The notes below the pieces were generated by a model. It saw only the letters and a list, made by a program, of their open reading frames with translations. It ran no database searches and was not told the DNA's origin. From Patescibacteria group bacterium (GTDB lineage: Bacteria; Patescibacteriota; Patescibacteriia; JAHIZJ01), in assembly GCA_041661625.1 (NCBI GenBank), contig JBAZUB010000001.1:496001-560000 (forward strand): a stretch of DNA of 64,000 nt. The letters run 5' to 3'. Shown piece after piece: positions 17,627 to 27,379 of this stretch (position 1 is the first letter of the stretch; every line of letters begins with the position of its first letter). The position numbers and the translations under genes were made by a program.

Positions 17627-18658
17627 ATGAGGCTTTCACTTTTCAACTACCATTTACCAAAAGAGCTGATTGCCCAGCGGCCAGTTCGACCGCGCGACCA
17701 TTCTCGTTTATTGGTGCTCAATCGCAAAACTAAAAAATTCGAGCATCGGCATTTTTATAATGTTGTGGAATATTTAAAAGCGGGCGATGTGTTGGTGTTG
17801 AATAATTCCAAAGTATTTCCGGCCCGGTTAATCGGCCACAAGCCGACCAGCGGTAAGATTGAGATATTTTTATTGAGGCCAATAAACAAAAACACCTGGT
17901 CGTGTTTGTTGGGCGGGAAGAACCATAATGCCGGCCTATTGTTTTCCGTGGGCGCCCAGCCTCTCGCGAGAGGCCTGGGTCGCCTGCGTGGTGTGATAAC
18001 CAAACGCCTCCCCGATGGCACTTGGCAGGTACGTTTCAATAAGTCGGGCGCGGCACTTCAAAACGCCATCAATAAATTTGGCCAGGCGCCCACACCGCCG
18101 TACATAAAAACCCGATCAAACCTAAAAGAATATCAAACCGTATTCGCGGATAAAACCGGCTCCGTGGCCGCGCCGACCGCCGGCTTTCACTTTACTAAGA
18201 AACTATTGCTTGATTTGAGACGTAAGGGCGTACAAATTGAATATGTCACATTGCACGTGGGCTACGGCACTTTCGCGCCGGTAAAAACAAATTTGATTGA
18301 ACAACACAAAATGCACCCGGAGTTTGTGGAAGTCGATAAAGCCACCCATCAACGACTGCTGAAAGCGAAACAAGAACGCCGACGCATCGTCGCAGTCGGC
18401 ACGACCGTGGTTCGTACACTCGAAACCTTACCCGCTCGCCCCATACATAGCCAGCGCTGGATTAATACTTTTATTTTCCCCGGATACAAGTTTAAGCTTG
18501 TCGACACTATGATTACCAACTTCCACGTACCTCAGTCAACGTTGTTGATGCTGGTGTCCGCTTTCGCCACACGTCCAATGATACTCAAGGCGTATCAAGC
18601 GGCGATCCAAAAGAAATATCGCTTTTATTCGTTTGGGGACGCGATGTTGATTGTATAA
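17627..18658 (+). CDS. queA: S-adenosylmethionine:tRNA ribosyltransferase-isomerase QueA
   Basis: 343 residues, usual length. Conserved blocks include LPKELIAQRPVRPRDHSRLLVL, DVLVLNNSKVFPARLIG, PTAGFHFT, THLVGYGTF-like VTLHVGYGTFAPVKTN, AVGTTVVRTLE and NFHVPQSTLLMLVSAF. It transfers and isomerises the ribose of SAM onto preQ1 in tRNA, giving epoxyqueuosine, the substrate of QueH. A TATGAT at 17601 is a plausible -10 box. There is no Shine-Dalgarno sequence. Confidence 0.96.
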   Translation: MRLSLFNYHLPKELIAQRPVRPRDHSRLLVLNRKTKKFEHRHFYNVVEYLKAGDVLVLNNSKVFPARLIGHKPTSGKIEIFLLRPINKNTWSCLLGGKNHNAGLLFSVGAQPLARGLGRLRGVITKRLPDGTWQVRFNKSGAALQNAINKFGQAPTPPYIKTRSNLKEYQTVFADKTGSVAAPTAGFHFTKKLLLDLRRKGVQIEYVTLHVGYGTFAPVKTNLIEQHKMHPEFVEVDKATHQRLLKAKQERRRIVAVGTTVVRTLETLPARPIHSQRWINTFIFPGYKFKLVDTMITNFHVPQSTLLMLVSAFATRPMILKAYQAAIQKKYRFYSFGDAMLIV

Positions 18659-18665
18659 ATAGAAA

Positions 18666-18690
18666 GGCCGCCAGGCTGTGCTGGACGGTC
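18666..18690 (-). terminator. Shared terminator between queA and the minus-strand orphan
   Basis: CCG/CGG and CCAG/CTGG stems with a one-base bulge around GCTGTG. The minus strand continues TTTCTATTT. Confidence 0.5.
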
Positions 18691-18993
18691 TTAGTTCTCT
18701 TTGTCCGATGTCGGAGCCTTTGGGGCAACCTTCTTGCAGACGATGGTCGATTCCACGGTCGCAGTCGCGCCGTCGATTTCGAGCGAAACCATTCGGCGCC
18801 CATACCGCCGCTTGCCAACCCCAAGGACAGTGACCGCGCACGGTCCGCCCTGAGTCTCCGTGAAAGCCTGCGGTTGGCCCAACTGAGCCAGGTTCACAAA
18901 CAGCGGGCCGGCTGAGAGAACTCCGTCGTGGTTCGGTGGCCGTATGCGCACCTTGGTTGTGTCGGCAGAAACCGGGAGTTTGAGCGTAAACAT
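18691..18993 (-). CDS. Orphan beta-rich protein
   Basis: 100 residues. An AAAGGAG ribosome site precedes the ATG at 18993. The sequence alternates hydrophobic and polar residues (TVLGVGKRRYGRRMVSLEIDGATATVEST), suggesting a small beta barrel; the last 15 residues are charged and disordered. No family is recognised. It is a stand-alone unit with a consensus promoter. Confidence 0.6.
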   Translation of the reverse strand: MFTLKLPVSADTTKVRIRPPNHDGVLSAGPLFVNLAQLGQPQAFTETQGGPCAVTVLGVGKRRYGRRMVSLEIDGATATVESTIVCKKVAPKAPTSDKEN

Positions 18994-19021
18994 CCGAAGC
19001 TCCTTTCCTTGTCTCGAGCCA

Positions 19022-19042
19022 CTAGCAGACCGAGGGTTTCAT
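19022..19042 (-). CDS. Possible six-codon leader peptide
   Basis: ATG AAA CCC TCG GTC TGC TAG (MKPSVC) with GGAGGGGG about 7 nt upstream, between the promoter and the 18993 gene. It has the same length and placement as the 14334 leader. Confidence 0.35.
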   Translation of the reverse strand: MKPSVC

Positions 19043-19068
19043 ATAATGCCCCCTCCGTGAACATCCAC

Positions 19069-19096
19069 ATTATACGCCGAGAGGTCTATCTGTCAA
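19069..19096 (-). promoter_or_regulatory. Promoter of the 18993 unit
   Basis: TTGACA, 16 bp, TATAAT on the minus strand. Confidence 0.8.
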
Positions 19097-19287
19097 TGTT
19101 CTACGATATTACTAATACAAGCTGGCAATTGAGGAAATAAATATCTCCGGCCAACGAAGTGTAATAGCTTCACTAATAAGCAATAGTCTTTGAAAGTGGC
19201 GATCTTTCTTTTTTCGTTATACAATAATTGTGTGTCGCACCGTCCCATATTCCGTGGGACGCGAAATGGCACAAAACTGGAGGGCGC

Positions 19288-19365
19288 ATGTTACACGATC
19301 CGGATCCAGATACTTGGCCCCCCGATCCCCAGCCCGATGACCCGGATGATGATACAGGAGAGTAG
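19288..19365 (+). CDS. Asp/Pro-rich 25-residue peptide
   Basis: ATG to TAG encodes MLHDPDPDTWPPDPQPDDPD plus DDTGE, strongly acidic. A CTGGAGGGCGC ribosome site precedes it. The leader has a GTCCCA/TGGGAC hairpin (19244-19261), and TACAAT at about 19222 may be a -10 box. It is too short for homology-based recognition. It could be a real micro-protein or an RNA-encoded coincidence. Confidence 0.35.
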   Translation: MLHDPDPDTWPPDPQPDDPDDDTGE

Positions 19366-19446
19366 GTAGCTACGACCCGCTATCATCAAACGAGCCTCGG
19401 CCTACGACGGCAACGGAGTAATCCTATGCCGTCATTATATATAAAA

Positions 19447-19475
19447 AACTGGCTTGACATAATAATCCGCCAGTT
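19447..19475. terminator. Bidirectional terminator
   Basis: AACTGGC/GCCAGTT stem with T-rich sequence on both sides (ACTTTTCTTTTT on plus, TTTTTTATATA on minus). It serves the 19288 unit and the 19794 gene. Confidence 0.75.
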
Positions 19476-19485
19476 ACTTTTCTTT

Positions 19486-19794
19486 TTACGCTTGCCCCAG
19501 CAACTCAATAAAATTCTTCAACACGTGTTTTTGCTGGTCATCCAGTTCGATCACCGGCCGATGCAAGATCGCGCGACTGATCAAATCCAAATACTCTTCA
19601 GAGTTGTGTCCCAGATGTTCTTTTTTGTTATGATAATATTCTTTAGCCACGTTGACCAATTGATCCATCTGTCCCGAGTAGGTCGATGGCACACTGATTT
19701 CCTCATGAAAAAAGCCCTGCTGGGTCAAATACAACTCCAGTTGATCTGTGTTCCAATTGGCCAGTGCCGGCTGATTGAATGGCGAAAGGTTCAT
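19486..19794 (-). CDS. Small helical protein of unknown function
   Basis: 102 residues, mostly alpha-helical and polar (QMDQLVNVAKEYYHNKKEHLG..., QQKHVLKNFIELLGQ). It lies 6 nt after the SpoIID-like gene and is probably co-transcribed with it. No Shine-Dalgarno sequence is clear. No family is recognised. Confidence 0.65.
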   Translation of the reverse strand: MNLSPFNQPALANWNTDQLELYLTQQGFFHEEISVPSTYSGQMDQLVNVAKEYYHNKKEHLGHNSEEYLDLISRAILHRPVIELDDQQKHVLKNFIELLGQA

Positions 19795-19800
19795 AATGTT

Positions 19801-21798
19801 TTAGTATAATTTAGCCGTACTGGTGCCGGTGTAATAATAGGCCAGTATTTGCGCAGCTGTCGCACCGGCTCGGGCCCTCGACAACGCACCCAGCGCGCTC
19901 ATGCCGACACCATGACCGAGCAGCTCCATGCCCTGACAGTCCGGGTCGGGCACCGATACCAGCCACGGGTACGGACCGCCGGACCAGACCTCTTCCCAGG
20001 ATCTCGTCCGGCCATCACTGTGTGAATAATAAGGCGTGATCGCCAGCTCACCGTTATATGTAACTATCTGACCGGCCGTGGCCTCAACCATCTGAGCGAC
20101 GTGCGGTGCCCTGATTTCAAAACCATACCCGCGATACACTTGATCGTTGGCCGCATCCACCGTGTAATGTTCGTCGGCGTGTTTAGTCTGGCGCTGAACG
20201 TGGTACATCGCGTAAGTACGTTCAGCAATACTCATCGTCTTCAAGAATTCGTCTGGATTGTCATTCCCGGCTTCGGCGATGCCGCGTAAGTATGACTCAA
20301 TCGGTAATTGATTAATTACCCAGAGCTTCTGGGTCGCGGCCGCGTACTGAATATCAATCTGGTGACGAAACTTGTTATCATTAAGTGATAGATTCCAGGA
20401 CGGGCGATTATCATAGTTGAGCAATTCAATTACGCCATCACCGTCCGCGGCTGTGACGCTGACCGGCTGGGTGGTAGTTTGAGTCACGGTCGCTGATTGA
20501 ACCGTATATGTACCGGCCAGATACGAAACTGTAATCGGTTCACTAGCCGCCGCTGGCAGAAGCAATTGCCCATTGCCATCAGTAACATTGAATGGTTCGG
20601 CCATGGTCAACTGCACCGAACCGGCCGGTCTGTAAAGACCAACTCGAATGTCCGGCTCGTTGGTTAGTACGGTATGATCAGGCTGAGTGACAGTGATGGT
20701 GAAAGTCACCGTACCGTCTCGTACCCAGGCCAGGTTTTCAGCCACCAGAGCAAAGCTTTCAGTATATACGCCGGGTTGCAATGGCGCTTGCATAGTTAAT
20801 ATCACCCGCCCGATCTGGCCAACTGGTAAAACGCTGTTTTGCAGTCGGGATGGCCGATAAGGATACTCACTCCAGCTGGCATGCTTGAATGCCGAGGCTC
20901 GGCCAGCCGGATTGGCTACGTTTAGCGCAATGAAATTCTGGCCGGTATTGCTCCACGCCTTCAGGCCGGTATTCTTGAAATCGGCCATCAGGGTAAATAC
21001 CTGGCCCGGCGCTACCGACAATGAAGTGTGGCTTTGGACTATCAGCTTGGCCTGGTAGGGCTTTGGCTGGGGCGTAACCGTAATAGCAAAAATGACCTGG
21101 CCGCCAGCCAACCATGTTTTATTTTCTGCGACCAGCGCAAACTTTTCGGTATATTGCCCACCCGTACTGGGCGCCTTAATGACGAAACGAAAAGTGGCTA
21201 TTTCACCGGGTTTAACCTTAGTTTCTTTAAGCCGGGTGGGCCGATAGGCATATTCTTTCCAGCTGGCGTCTTTGAAGGGTGAGATTCGGCCAGCCGGTTC
21301 GGCCACGTTCATAGCCAGAAAGTTCTGGCCGGTGCGCGCCCAGGTGGCCGTACCGGTATTTTTGAATTTTGCCTCCAATGTATACGCGCGACCTGATTGA
21401 ATGTTCAGCTTGGTAACGTTCTGACTGACTAGTTCGGCCTGATAAGTAGTTGCCGGCGCCCGATATGTGGCCACACCCAATACCCGGCTAGGTTCCGCCA
21501 GGCTTAGCTGTGTCGTGGTGGCAATTGAAGCCGCGCTGAAATACCCCCGATTGAGTCGCTCGGTAACTTGATTGAGTTGTATCACCGGCCAGGCTTGGAC
21601 ATCGGGAGTGAGCGCCAGCTGGGCGATGTTCAAAAGTATAGCCGATACTGCTACTGTCATCGAGAACAATCCGATCCGCGCAATGGACTCGAATGTCGAC
21701 GTGCCCCAGTTTCGGCGCGCAAAAAAAGGTCCTCTCGAATTATCGAGCACACCCTTAGAAAAACAAATATTCGCAATGTCGTTTTGTTTTTGATTCAC
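19801..21798 (-). CDS. SpoIID/LytB-domain cell-wall protein with NBR1-like Ig modules
   Basis: 665 residues from a GTG at 21798; the true start is uncertain because the next Met is about 45 residues in. A hydrophobic segment (about 43-65) is followed by two Ig modules with the pattern KNTGTATWARTGQNFLAMN...FRFVIKAP, resembling the NBR1-type Ig fold. A linker and a C-terminal SpoIID/LytB domain (about 480-660: YLRGIAEAGN, ERTYAMYH, YRGYGFE, GHGVGMSALGALSRA) complete it. SpoIID proteins are glycan-strand lytic transglycosylases. The Ig modules resemble those in the amidase at 30504. Confidence 0.85.
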   Translation of the reverse strand: MNQKQNDIANICFSKGVLDNSRGPFFARRNWGTSTFESIARIGLFSMTVAVSAILLNIAQLALTPDVQAWPVIQLNQVTERLNRGYFSAASIATTTQLSLAEPSRVLGVATYRAPATTYQAELVSQNVTKLNIQSGRAYTLEAKFKNTGTATWARTGQNFLAMNVAEPAGRISPFKDASWKEYAYRPTRLKETKVKPGEIATFRFVIKAPSTGGQYTEKFALVAENKTWLAGGQVIFAITVTPQPKPYQAKLIVQSHTSLSVAPGQVFTLMADFKNTGLKAWSNTGQNFIALNVANPAGRASAFKHASWSEYPYRPSRLQNSVLPVGQIGRVILTMQAPLQPGVYTESFALVAENLAWVRDGTVTFTITVTQPDHTVLTNEPDIRVGLYRPAGSVQLTMAEPFNVTDGNGQLLLPAAASEPITVSYLAGTYTVQSATVTQTTTQPVSVTAADGDGVIELLNYDNRPSWNLSLNDNKFRHQIDIQYAAATQKLWVINQLPIESYLRGIAEAGNDNPDEFLKTMSIAERTYAMYHVQRQTKHADEHYTVDAANDQVYRGYGFEIRAPHVAQMVEATAGQIVTYNGELAITPYYSHSDGRTRSWEEVWSGGPYPWLVSVPDPDCQGMELLGHGVGMSALGALSRARAGATAAQILAYYYTGTSTAKLY

Positions 21799-21824
21799 TG
21801 TCTTTTGATTTTGTTTTTGTTTTA

Positions 21825-21857
21825 TTAGAACTGCATCGGTTGCGATTTCAGTTCTAA
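21825..21857. repeat. Inverted repeat in the divergent region before the flippase operon
   Basis: TTAGAACTG and CAGTTCTAA are perfect 9-bp arms separated by 15 bp. It could be an operator or an RNA hairpin; it lies 27 bp upstream of the SpoIID-like start. Confidence 0.4.
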
Positions 21858-21974
21858 CTCATTAATGATATCATTTTTTTCGCATTTTGTCAATGTTGAA
21901 TCGACGATCGATTTCTTTTGAAGTGGTTAGCGACATCGATTGAACAATCAGATTGTTCGACCTATATAGAACGT

Positions 21975-22003
21975 TTGCCAGCTAGTTGAATAAATGTTAT
22001 GAT
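21975..22003 (+). promoter_or_regulatory. Promoter of the polysaccharide operon
   Basis: TTGCCA, 17 bp, TATGAT; the first gene starts 27 nt downstream. Confidence 0.6.
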
Positions 22004-22029
22004 GAGCCCGTATTTTTTGAATATTTCAA

Positions 22030-23451
22030 ATGTCACTGACCAGCCGCATCGCCCACAATACCCTGATTCAATTGATTAGCAAGATACTCTCCACCGGTAT
22101 CGGAATTTTGGTTGTCGGAATGCTCACACGCTACCTGGGGGCTGAGGGGTACGGACATTATTCTACTGTCATCGCTTTTCTTCAGGTGTTTTCCATTGTA
22201 CTCGACCTGGGACTCTATATAATCTTCGTCAAGAAAATCTCCGAGCCCGGCGCCGATGTCGACCGACTGACCAGTAACGTGTTTACTATTCGATTGTTAA
22301 GCGCGGTATTCTTCCTGGGACTGGCGCCGCTAATCGCTTTGTTTTTTCCTTACCCAGGGATTGTTAAGATCGGCATTGCCATTACCTCGATTTCCTATCT
22401 CTGCATTACGCTTAATCAGGTGCTGACGGGCCTGTTTCAAAAACGCCTGCGCATGGATCATGTGGCGATCGCCGAAAACATCGGCCGTTTCGTCCTGCTG
22501 GGTGGGATATTACTGGTGATTGCGTTGAAGCTGTCATTATTAAACGTGCTCGGCGTGGTCGTTCTGGGCAGCGTAGCCAACTTTCTCTACTTATTAATCA
22601 TGACCCGGCGATACGTAAAGCTGAAGCTGGCTTTCGATTGGCCTATCTGGCGGAATATCCTGCAGGCTTCATGGCCGATCGGCGTATCGGTGGCATTTAA
22701 TCTGGTATATTTCAAAGCTGACACGGTGATTCTTTCCCTCTATCATTCCGCCGCCGATGTGGGCGTCTACGGCGCTACTTACAAAGTACTGGAGGTGATG
22801 GTGACTCTGCCGGCCATGTTTGCCGGACTGGTCATGCCTGTGCTAACCGCCGCTTACGCCATGCGCGATATGGAACGGTTCCGGCGGGTACAGCAACGAG
22901 CTTTTGATTTCCTGCTGATGCTGGGCCTGCCGATCGTCGGTGCTACATTATTTGTAGCCACACCGCTAATGCGTTTCGTCACCGGAGCCGGCTTTGACGC
23001 GGCCGGTAATGTGCTGCGGATCTTAATTTTGGCAACCGGCGTAATATTTGTGGGCACTCTATTCGGCAATGCGATCGTGGCGGTCAATTTGCAAAAACGT
23101 ATGATCTGGGGCTATGTCTTTGTGGCCGTGGTGTCACTGACCGGCTACTTTCTATTCATACCGCAATACGGCTACTATGGAGCGGCTTGGGTCACCGTGC
23201 TGTCGGAGTTTCTGATTACTACCATTAGTTTTGCCTTGGTATACCGCCGCACACGGCAAGGCCTAAATTTCAAATTCGCCATCAAAGCCATCATTGCCAC
23301 GCTCATCATGATGAGCGCGATCTGGTTAACGCGCGACCTGCCCTGGTACCTGTTGTTGGTCGGCGGCACGGCGGTTTATGTTTTATCACTCTTGGCTTTC
23401 CGCGCCATTACCAAAGAGGAGGTTAAGGAAATCATCAGGTTACGTTCATGA
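22030..23451 (+). CDS. Polysaccharide flippase (Wzx / MATE-like fold)
   Basis: 473 residues with about 12-14 transmembrane helices. The N-terminal stretch (IAHNTLIQLISKILSTGIGILVVGMLTRYLGAEGYGHYSTVIAFLQ) is typical of polysaccharide biosynthesis flippases. It should move lipid-linked glycan across the membrane. It is first in a four-gene operon; its stop overlaps the next start (ATGA). No Shine-Dalgarno sequence is seen. Confidence 0.88.
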   Translation: MSLTSRIAHNTLIQLISKILSTGIGILVVGMLTRYLGAEGYGHYSTVIAFLQVFSIVLDLGLYIIFVKKISEPGADVDRLTSNVFTIRLLSAVFFLGLAPLIALFFPYPGIVKIGIAITSISYLCITLNQVLTGLFQKRLRMDHVAIAENIGRFVLLGGILLVIALKLSLLNVLGVVVLGSVANFLYLLIMTRRYVKLKLAFDWPIWRNILQASWPIGVSVAFNLVYFKADTVILSLYHSAADVGVYGATYKVLEVMVTLPAMFAGLVMPVLTAAYAMRDMERFRRVQQRAFDFLLMLGLPIVGATLFVATPLMRFVTGAGFDAAGNVLRILILATGVIFVGTLFGNAIVAVNLQKRMIWGYVFVAVVSLTGYFLFIPQYGYYGAAWVTVLSEFLITTISFALVYRRTRQGLNFKFAIKAIIATLIMMSAIWLTRDLPWYLLLVGGTAVYVLSLLAFRAITKEEVKEIIRLRS

Positions 23452-24581
23452 AACACGTTTTGATATTCAAATTTCCCTACGCTTCACAATTAGGCGGCGG
23501 CGAAATGCACACCTTCGCTCTGGTAGAGGGTTTATCGAAGCTGGGTTATTCCTTTACGCTGGTAGCGACCTGCCCGGTACTCTTGGGCGAATTTAAAAAA
23601 CGCCACTGGCCAGCCCGCCGCATTTGGGCCATGCCCGAACCGGTCGCCAAATGGTCGCTGATCCTGTTTCCATTTTTAGCCATACCGATGTGGCTAGTGC
23701 TGGTGGGTAATCTGATTTATTACCGCATTCGCTTTGGCACGCGCTTGGTCTACTGCCTATCGCTGACTGAAAAAATCCTAGCAGTCATCCCGGCTCGGCT
23801 GTTGGGTATGCGGGTCGTCTGGGCGGAACATGTCGGGTTCAAACGCTGGCTCAGCCTCAATCCACTGAAGATATTTTACCAATGGAATGCCCGCTGGGTC
23901 ACGATTATTGTCATTTCGATGGCGCTGAAACAACAGCTGATTGCCATGGGCATACCAGCTAAACGCATCCAGGTGATTTACAACGGGTTTGACTTTCAGA
24001 CCTTCGAACACAATCGGACGCCCTATCGTCCGCCCACCGCCGATCGCTTCATTGTCGGAACGGTGTGCCGGTTGGAAAAGGAAAAAGGCGTCGAATATCT
24101 GCTTCTAGCCGCACAGAAAATATTGCCGCTGATTCCGCAGCTGCGCATTGTAGTGGTGGGTGATGGCTCGGAACGCAAGCGGCTGGAATGGCTGGCCAAG
24201 AATCTGGAATTGGACGCGCACACCCAGTTTGTCGGCTACCAGGGCCAGCCGATTGATTGGATTCGTGATTTTGATGTCTATGCCCTGCCCTCGGTGGGAC
24301 GCGAATCTTTCGGCCGGACATTGGTCGAAGCACTAGCACTGGATCGTCCGGTCGTGGCGTCGGAAATCGAAGGCACCTCGGAGATCGTCAAACAGATGCA
24401 AACCGGCTTATTGGTCACGCCGGGTGATTCGGAAGAGCTCGCCCAGGCCATCTTATACTACTACCAGCACCCGGAAGCCGCCCATCGGCTGGCGGTCGCC
24501 GGCCGGGAATGGGTCACCCAACAATTTTCCATGGAGCAGATGTTGAGCCAGTTTTATCAAACATTTGAATCACTAATATGA
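23448..24581 (+). CDS. Glycosyltransferase family 4 (GT-B)
   Basis: 377 residues. The N-terminal part has the GGGEMHTFALVEGL motif of GT4 enzymes. The C-terminal Glycos_transf_1 half shows GTVCRLEKEKGVEYLLLA, VVVGDGSERKRLE and GRESFGRTLVEALALDRPVVAS, the E(x7)E-type donor-binding region. It likely adds a sugar in the cytoplasm to the glycan exported by the flippase upstream. It overlaps both neighbours by 4 nt, so translation is coupled. Confidence 0.92.
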   Translation: MKHVLIFKFPYASQLGGGEMHTFALVEGLSKLGYSFTLVATCPVLLGEFKKRHWPARRIWAMPEPVAKWSLILFPFLAIPMWLVLVGNLIYYRIRFGTRLVYCLSLTEKILAVIPARLLGMRVVWAEHVGFKRWLSLNPLKIFYQWNARWVTIIVISMALKQQLIAMGIPAKRIQVIYNGFDFQTFEHNRTPYRPPTADRFIVGTVCRLEKEKGVEYLLLAAQKILPLIPQLRIVVVGDGSERKRLEWLAKNLELDAHTQFVGYQGQPIDWIRDFDVYALPSVGRESFGRTLVEALALDRPVVASEIEGTSEIVKQMQTGLLVTPGDSEELAQAILYYYQHPEAAHRLAVAGREWVTQQFSMEQMLSQFYQTFESLI

Positions 24582-26008
24582 TTCCTTTTCGGGCACATCA
24601 TAATCGTTCCTGGTGGTGGCTCGGATTGCTTATGCTGGGTTTGATTGCGGTGGCTCTGGGATTGATTGTCGGCACACAATCACTAATCTTCATCATCGGC
24701 GGATTATTGGCGGTGATTGTGCTTGCAATGGGCTTACGTTCACCACTCGCCTTGCTACTCGGCGTGGCATTCTTTCTACCGTTCGAAAGAATTGGCTCAT
24801 ATGACTTCTCGATTGGCACCATCCGGATCAGCCAGTTATTGGCCGTAGCTTTAATCGCTGCCTGGGTGCTTCGGACAATCGTCGTCCGGCACAAGCATTT
24901 CCGGCCCAATCCAATCGCCTGGTTGATCGGCTTGTTCCTGCTGGTTAATCTCATTTCGCTGACCAATGCGTTGAATTTCCAACGTTCACTGGTGGTATTT
25001 TTAGTCACCTGCTTCACGCTGATTTTCAGCCTGGTTATTCCCGAGATTGTCGACTCGCCCACCAAGACCAATCGGATTGTCAATGCTCTTCTGATTACGA
25101 CTTTCATCGTTACTATATTTGGATTGTATCAGTTTGCCGGAGACATGATGGGCCTGCCGACAACTTTAACCGGCTTGCGTGAGCAATATACAAAAGCCGT
25201 ATTCGGTTTTCCGCGTATTCAGTCAACCGCGCTTGAACCGTTGTATTTTGCCAACTTCTTGTTATTGCCGCTGTCGCTTCTTTTCACGCTGTTGGTCAGC
25301 CGAGCCGGCAAAATTCGACTGTGGTGGTTGATTGGGTTGCTGTTGATCGGCGGTTTGAATCTGGTCTTAACTGTTTCGCGCGGCGGTTACCTGGGTATCG
25401 CGGTGTCGTTTGTTTGCATTGGCATTTTGTACCTGCGCAAAGTGTTCAACTGGAAATTTCTGCTGCCGGTGATCGGAGTATTTTTGATTATCTTGTTTCT
25501 GGTGCCGCGTTTGCTCGGCCTGGGAGATATTTTCAATTTGAATACAGGCACGTTCGTGTCGCACGTTACCAATGCGCTGTCCGGACCGGCATACAACGAG
25601 CGCCTCGCAACGTTTGAGGTCGCCCAACAAGCCTGGCGGGACCACCCTTGGTTCGGTGTCGGACCCGGCGGCTACGGACCCTACGCAGCGGCGATTTCAA
25701 ACGTCGAGCCGAAAGACGGCTGGGCAATTGTCAACAATGAATTTATGGAGCTGCTGGCCGAGACGGGCGTATTTGGTTTAATTGTATTCTCGGCTATTTT
25801 AATAGTATTGGTCTTCCGATCCATCAAGGCAATTGTTCGTGCGCAGGATCCCTGGCTTCGAGCCATCATGATTGGCTTGCTGGCCACCATTCTCGCCTTC
25901 GTCGCTCAATATCAAACTTTTTCGGTACTTTATATCATGCACATCTGGTTCACCTTTGGTTTGGCGATCGCCGTTCAGAATCTTATTCTGTCACCCAAAC
26001 GGCCATGA
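24578..26008 (+). CDS. O-antigen ligase / polymerase-like membrane protein (first copy)
   Basis: 476 residues, about 12 transmembrane helices, with the Wzy_C/WaaL-type periplasmic loop: TVSRGGYLGIA, then RLATFEVAQQAWRDHPWFGVGPGGYGPY and a following NNEFMELLAETGVFGL. The family joins or polymerises lipid-linked glycans outside the membrane. It overlaps the GT gene and the next ligase-like gene by 4 nt each. Confidence 0.85.
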   Translation: MIPFRAHHNRSWWWLGLLMLGLIAVALGLIVGTQSLIFIIGGLLAVIVLAMGLRSPLALLLGVAFFLPFERIGSYDFSIGTIRISQLLAVALIAAWVLRTIVVRHKHFRPNPIAWLIGLFLLVNLISLTNALNFQRSLVVFLVTCFTLIFSLVIPEIVDSPTKTNRIVNALLITTFIVTIFGLYQFAGDMMGLPTTLTGLREQYTKAVFGFPRIQSTALEPLYFANFLLLPLSLLFTLLVSRAGKIRLWWLIGLLLIGGLNLVLTVSRGGYLGIAVSFVCIGILYLRKVFNWKFLLPVIGVFLIILFLVPRLLGLGDIFNLNTGTFVSHVTNALSGPAYNERLATFEVAQQAWRDHPWFGVGPGGYGPYAAAISNVEPKDGWAIVNNEFMELLAETGVFGLIVFSAILIVLVFRSIKAIVRAQDPWLRAIMIGLLATILAFVAQYQTFSVLYIMHIWFTFGLAIAVQNLILSPKRP

Positions 26009-27228
26009 TTCCCATCATTATCGGCCTGTTCATCTTTGCCCTCATCGCCCTATTCCGATTGCAATACAGCATCGCGTTAATAGTTTTATTGCTGCCAACA
26101 TATTTGATCCGTTTTACCATCTTCGGCATTCCGTTTACGTTTCTGGAGTGGATGATTATTATCGTTTTTGTGGTTTGGCTGGGCGTGGTAGCGGTCAACG
26201 GCAGCTGGAGACAGATCCGCCTGCCCCTCAAGTGGCTACTGGTCGTATTCATGCTCGCGGCCACGATCGCTATCTTCGTTTCATCCGACCACCGTGCCGC
26301 ACTGGGTTTGTGGCGGGCATATTTCATCGAGCCAATATTGTTTTACATTGTCATTGTTAACGCCTTGCGTTCGGCTAACCGCCGTTGGCTGGTCTGGGCG
26401 TTTGGCCTATCCGCACTTGGAGTAGCAGGCGTGGCTCTGGCGCAATATTTTGGCTGGATGGCCAGCTCCGAACCATGGATATCCGAAACGCCAAAGCGGA
26501 TGGCTTCAATCTTCGACTATCCCAATGCCGTTGGTTTGTACCTGGCTCCGATCATCGGACTATTTTTAACCTTTCTGGCCACCAAGAATCACAAGTGGAA
26601 TTATTTCCTATCCGGCCTGATTGTCCTGGCTAGTTTTGCCGCGATATTCTTTGCCAATACCCGAGGTGCTTGGCTTGGTATCGGCGCGGCGCTGCTGTTC
26701 CTGGCTTTAGCCAGTCACCGGAAAAAGATTGTTTGGTTAATAATTGGTTTGACTGTCGCGGCCGTGCTGATCATTCCCCAACTCCGCCACACCGCTCAAT
26801 CAGTCGTGTCGGTGAAAGACACCTCCACCGATGTTCGGGTGGTGCTCTGGCAGGGTACCTGGGATCTGCTCAAGGCTCATCCCATCCTCGGTGCCGGCCT
26901 GGCTGGTTTTCCAAAATTGTACGATCAGTATCGGCAAATTAAACACACTGAACTGTTGCTCTATCCGCATAATATTTTATTTAACTTCTGGGTGGAAATA
27001 GGTTTGCTGGGATTACTGGCATTTGTCGGTATACTAGCCGCTGCGTTCAATAAAGGCAGGCAAAATATCCGCCGCGGCCGGTCGCCCGTATTGTCGCTGG
27101 GAATTATCACCGCCCTCATCGCTCTGATTGTCTACGGCTTGGTCGAGGCGCCATATTTCAAGAACGATCTAGCCGTTCAGTTTTGGGTGCTGGTGGGGTT
27201 GCTCTGGGTGGGAAGTGAACGAAGCTAG
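26005..27228 (+). CDS. O-antigen ligase / polymerase-like membrane protein (second copy)
   Basis: 407 residues, about 11 transmembrane helices, with the same signature as its upstream neighbour: ANTRGAWLGIGAALLFLA, DVRVVLWQGTWDLLKAHPILGAGLAGFPKLY and LYPHNILFNFWVEIGLLGLLAF. Two adjacent members suggest one polymerase and one ligase, or attachment of glycan to protein or wall; sequence alone does not decide. Last gene of the operon. Confidence 0.85.
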   Translation: MIPIIIGLFIFALIALFRLQYSIALIVLLLPTYLIRFTIFGIPFTFLEWMIIIVFVVWLGVVAVNGSWRQIRLPLKWLLVVFMLAATIAIFVSSDHRAALGLWRAYFIEPILFYIVIVNALRSANRRWLVWAFGLSALGVAGVALAQYFGWMASSEPWISETPKRMASIFDYPNAVGLYLAPIIGLFLTFLATKNHKWNYFLSGLIVLASFAAIFFANTRGAWLGIGAALLFLALASHRKKIVWLIIGLTVAAVLIIPQLRHTAQSVVSVKDTSTDVRVVLWQGTWDLLKAHPILGAGLAGFPKLYDQYRQIKHTELLLYPHNILFNFWVEIGLLGLLAFVGILAAAFNKGRQNIRRGRSPVLSLGIITALIALIVYGLVEAPYFKNDLAVQFWVLVGLLWVGSERS

Positions 27229-27309
27229 TATTACAACGAGACGCAAATCATTTGGCGCCGCATCATCCTCATAACCGATGTGTGTTTTTATTACCCACTT
27301 GTTGGCCTA

Positions 27310-27338
27310 TTGACACTCGCAATCAATCGCTGTAAGGT
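27310..27338 (+). promoter_or_regulatory. Promoter of secreted orphan 27380
   Basis: TTGACA, 17 bp, TAAGGT. Confidence 0.75.
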
Positions 27339-27379
27339 CGTAACGGTCATCTGCGCAACCCAAGAAGGAGGCTCGAGCC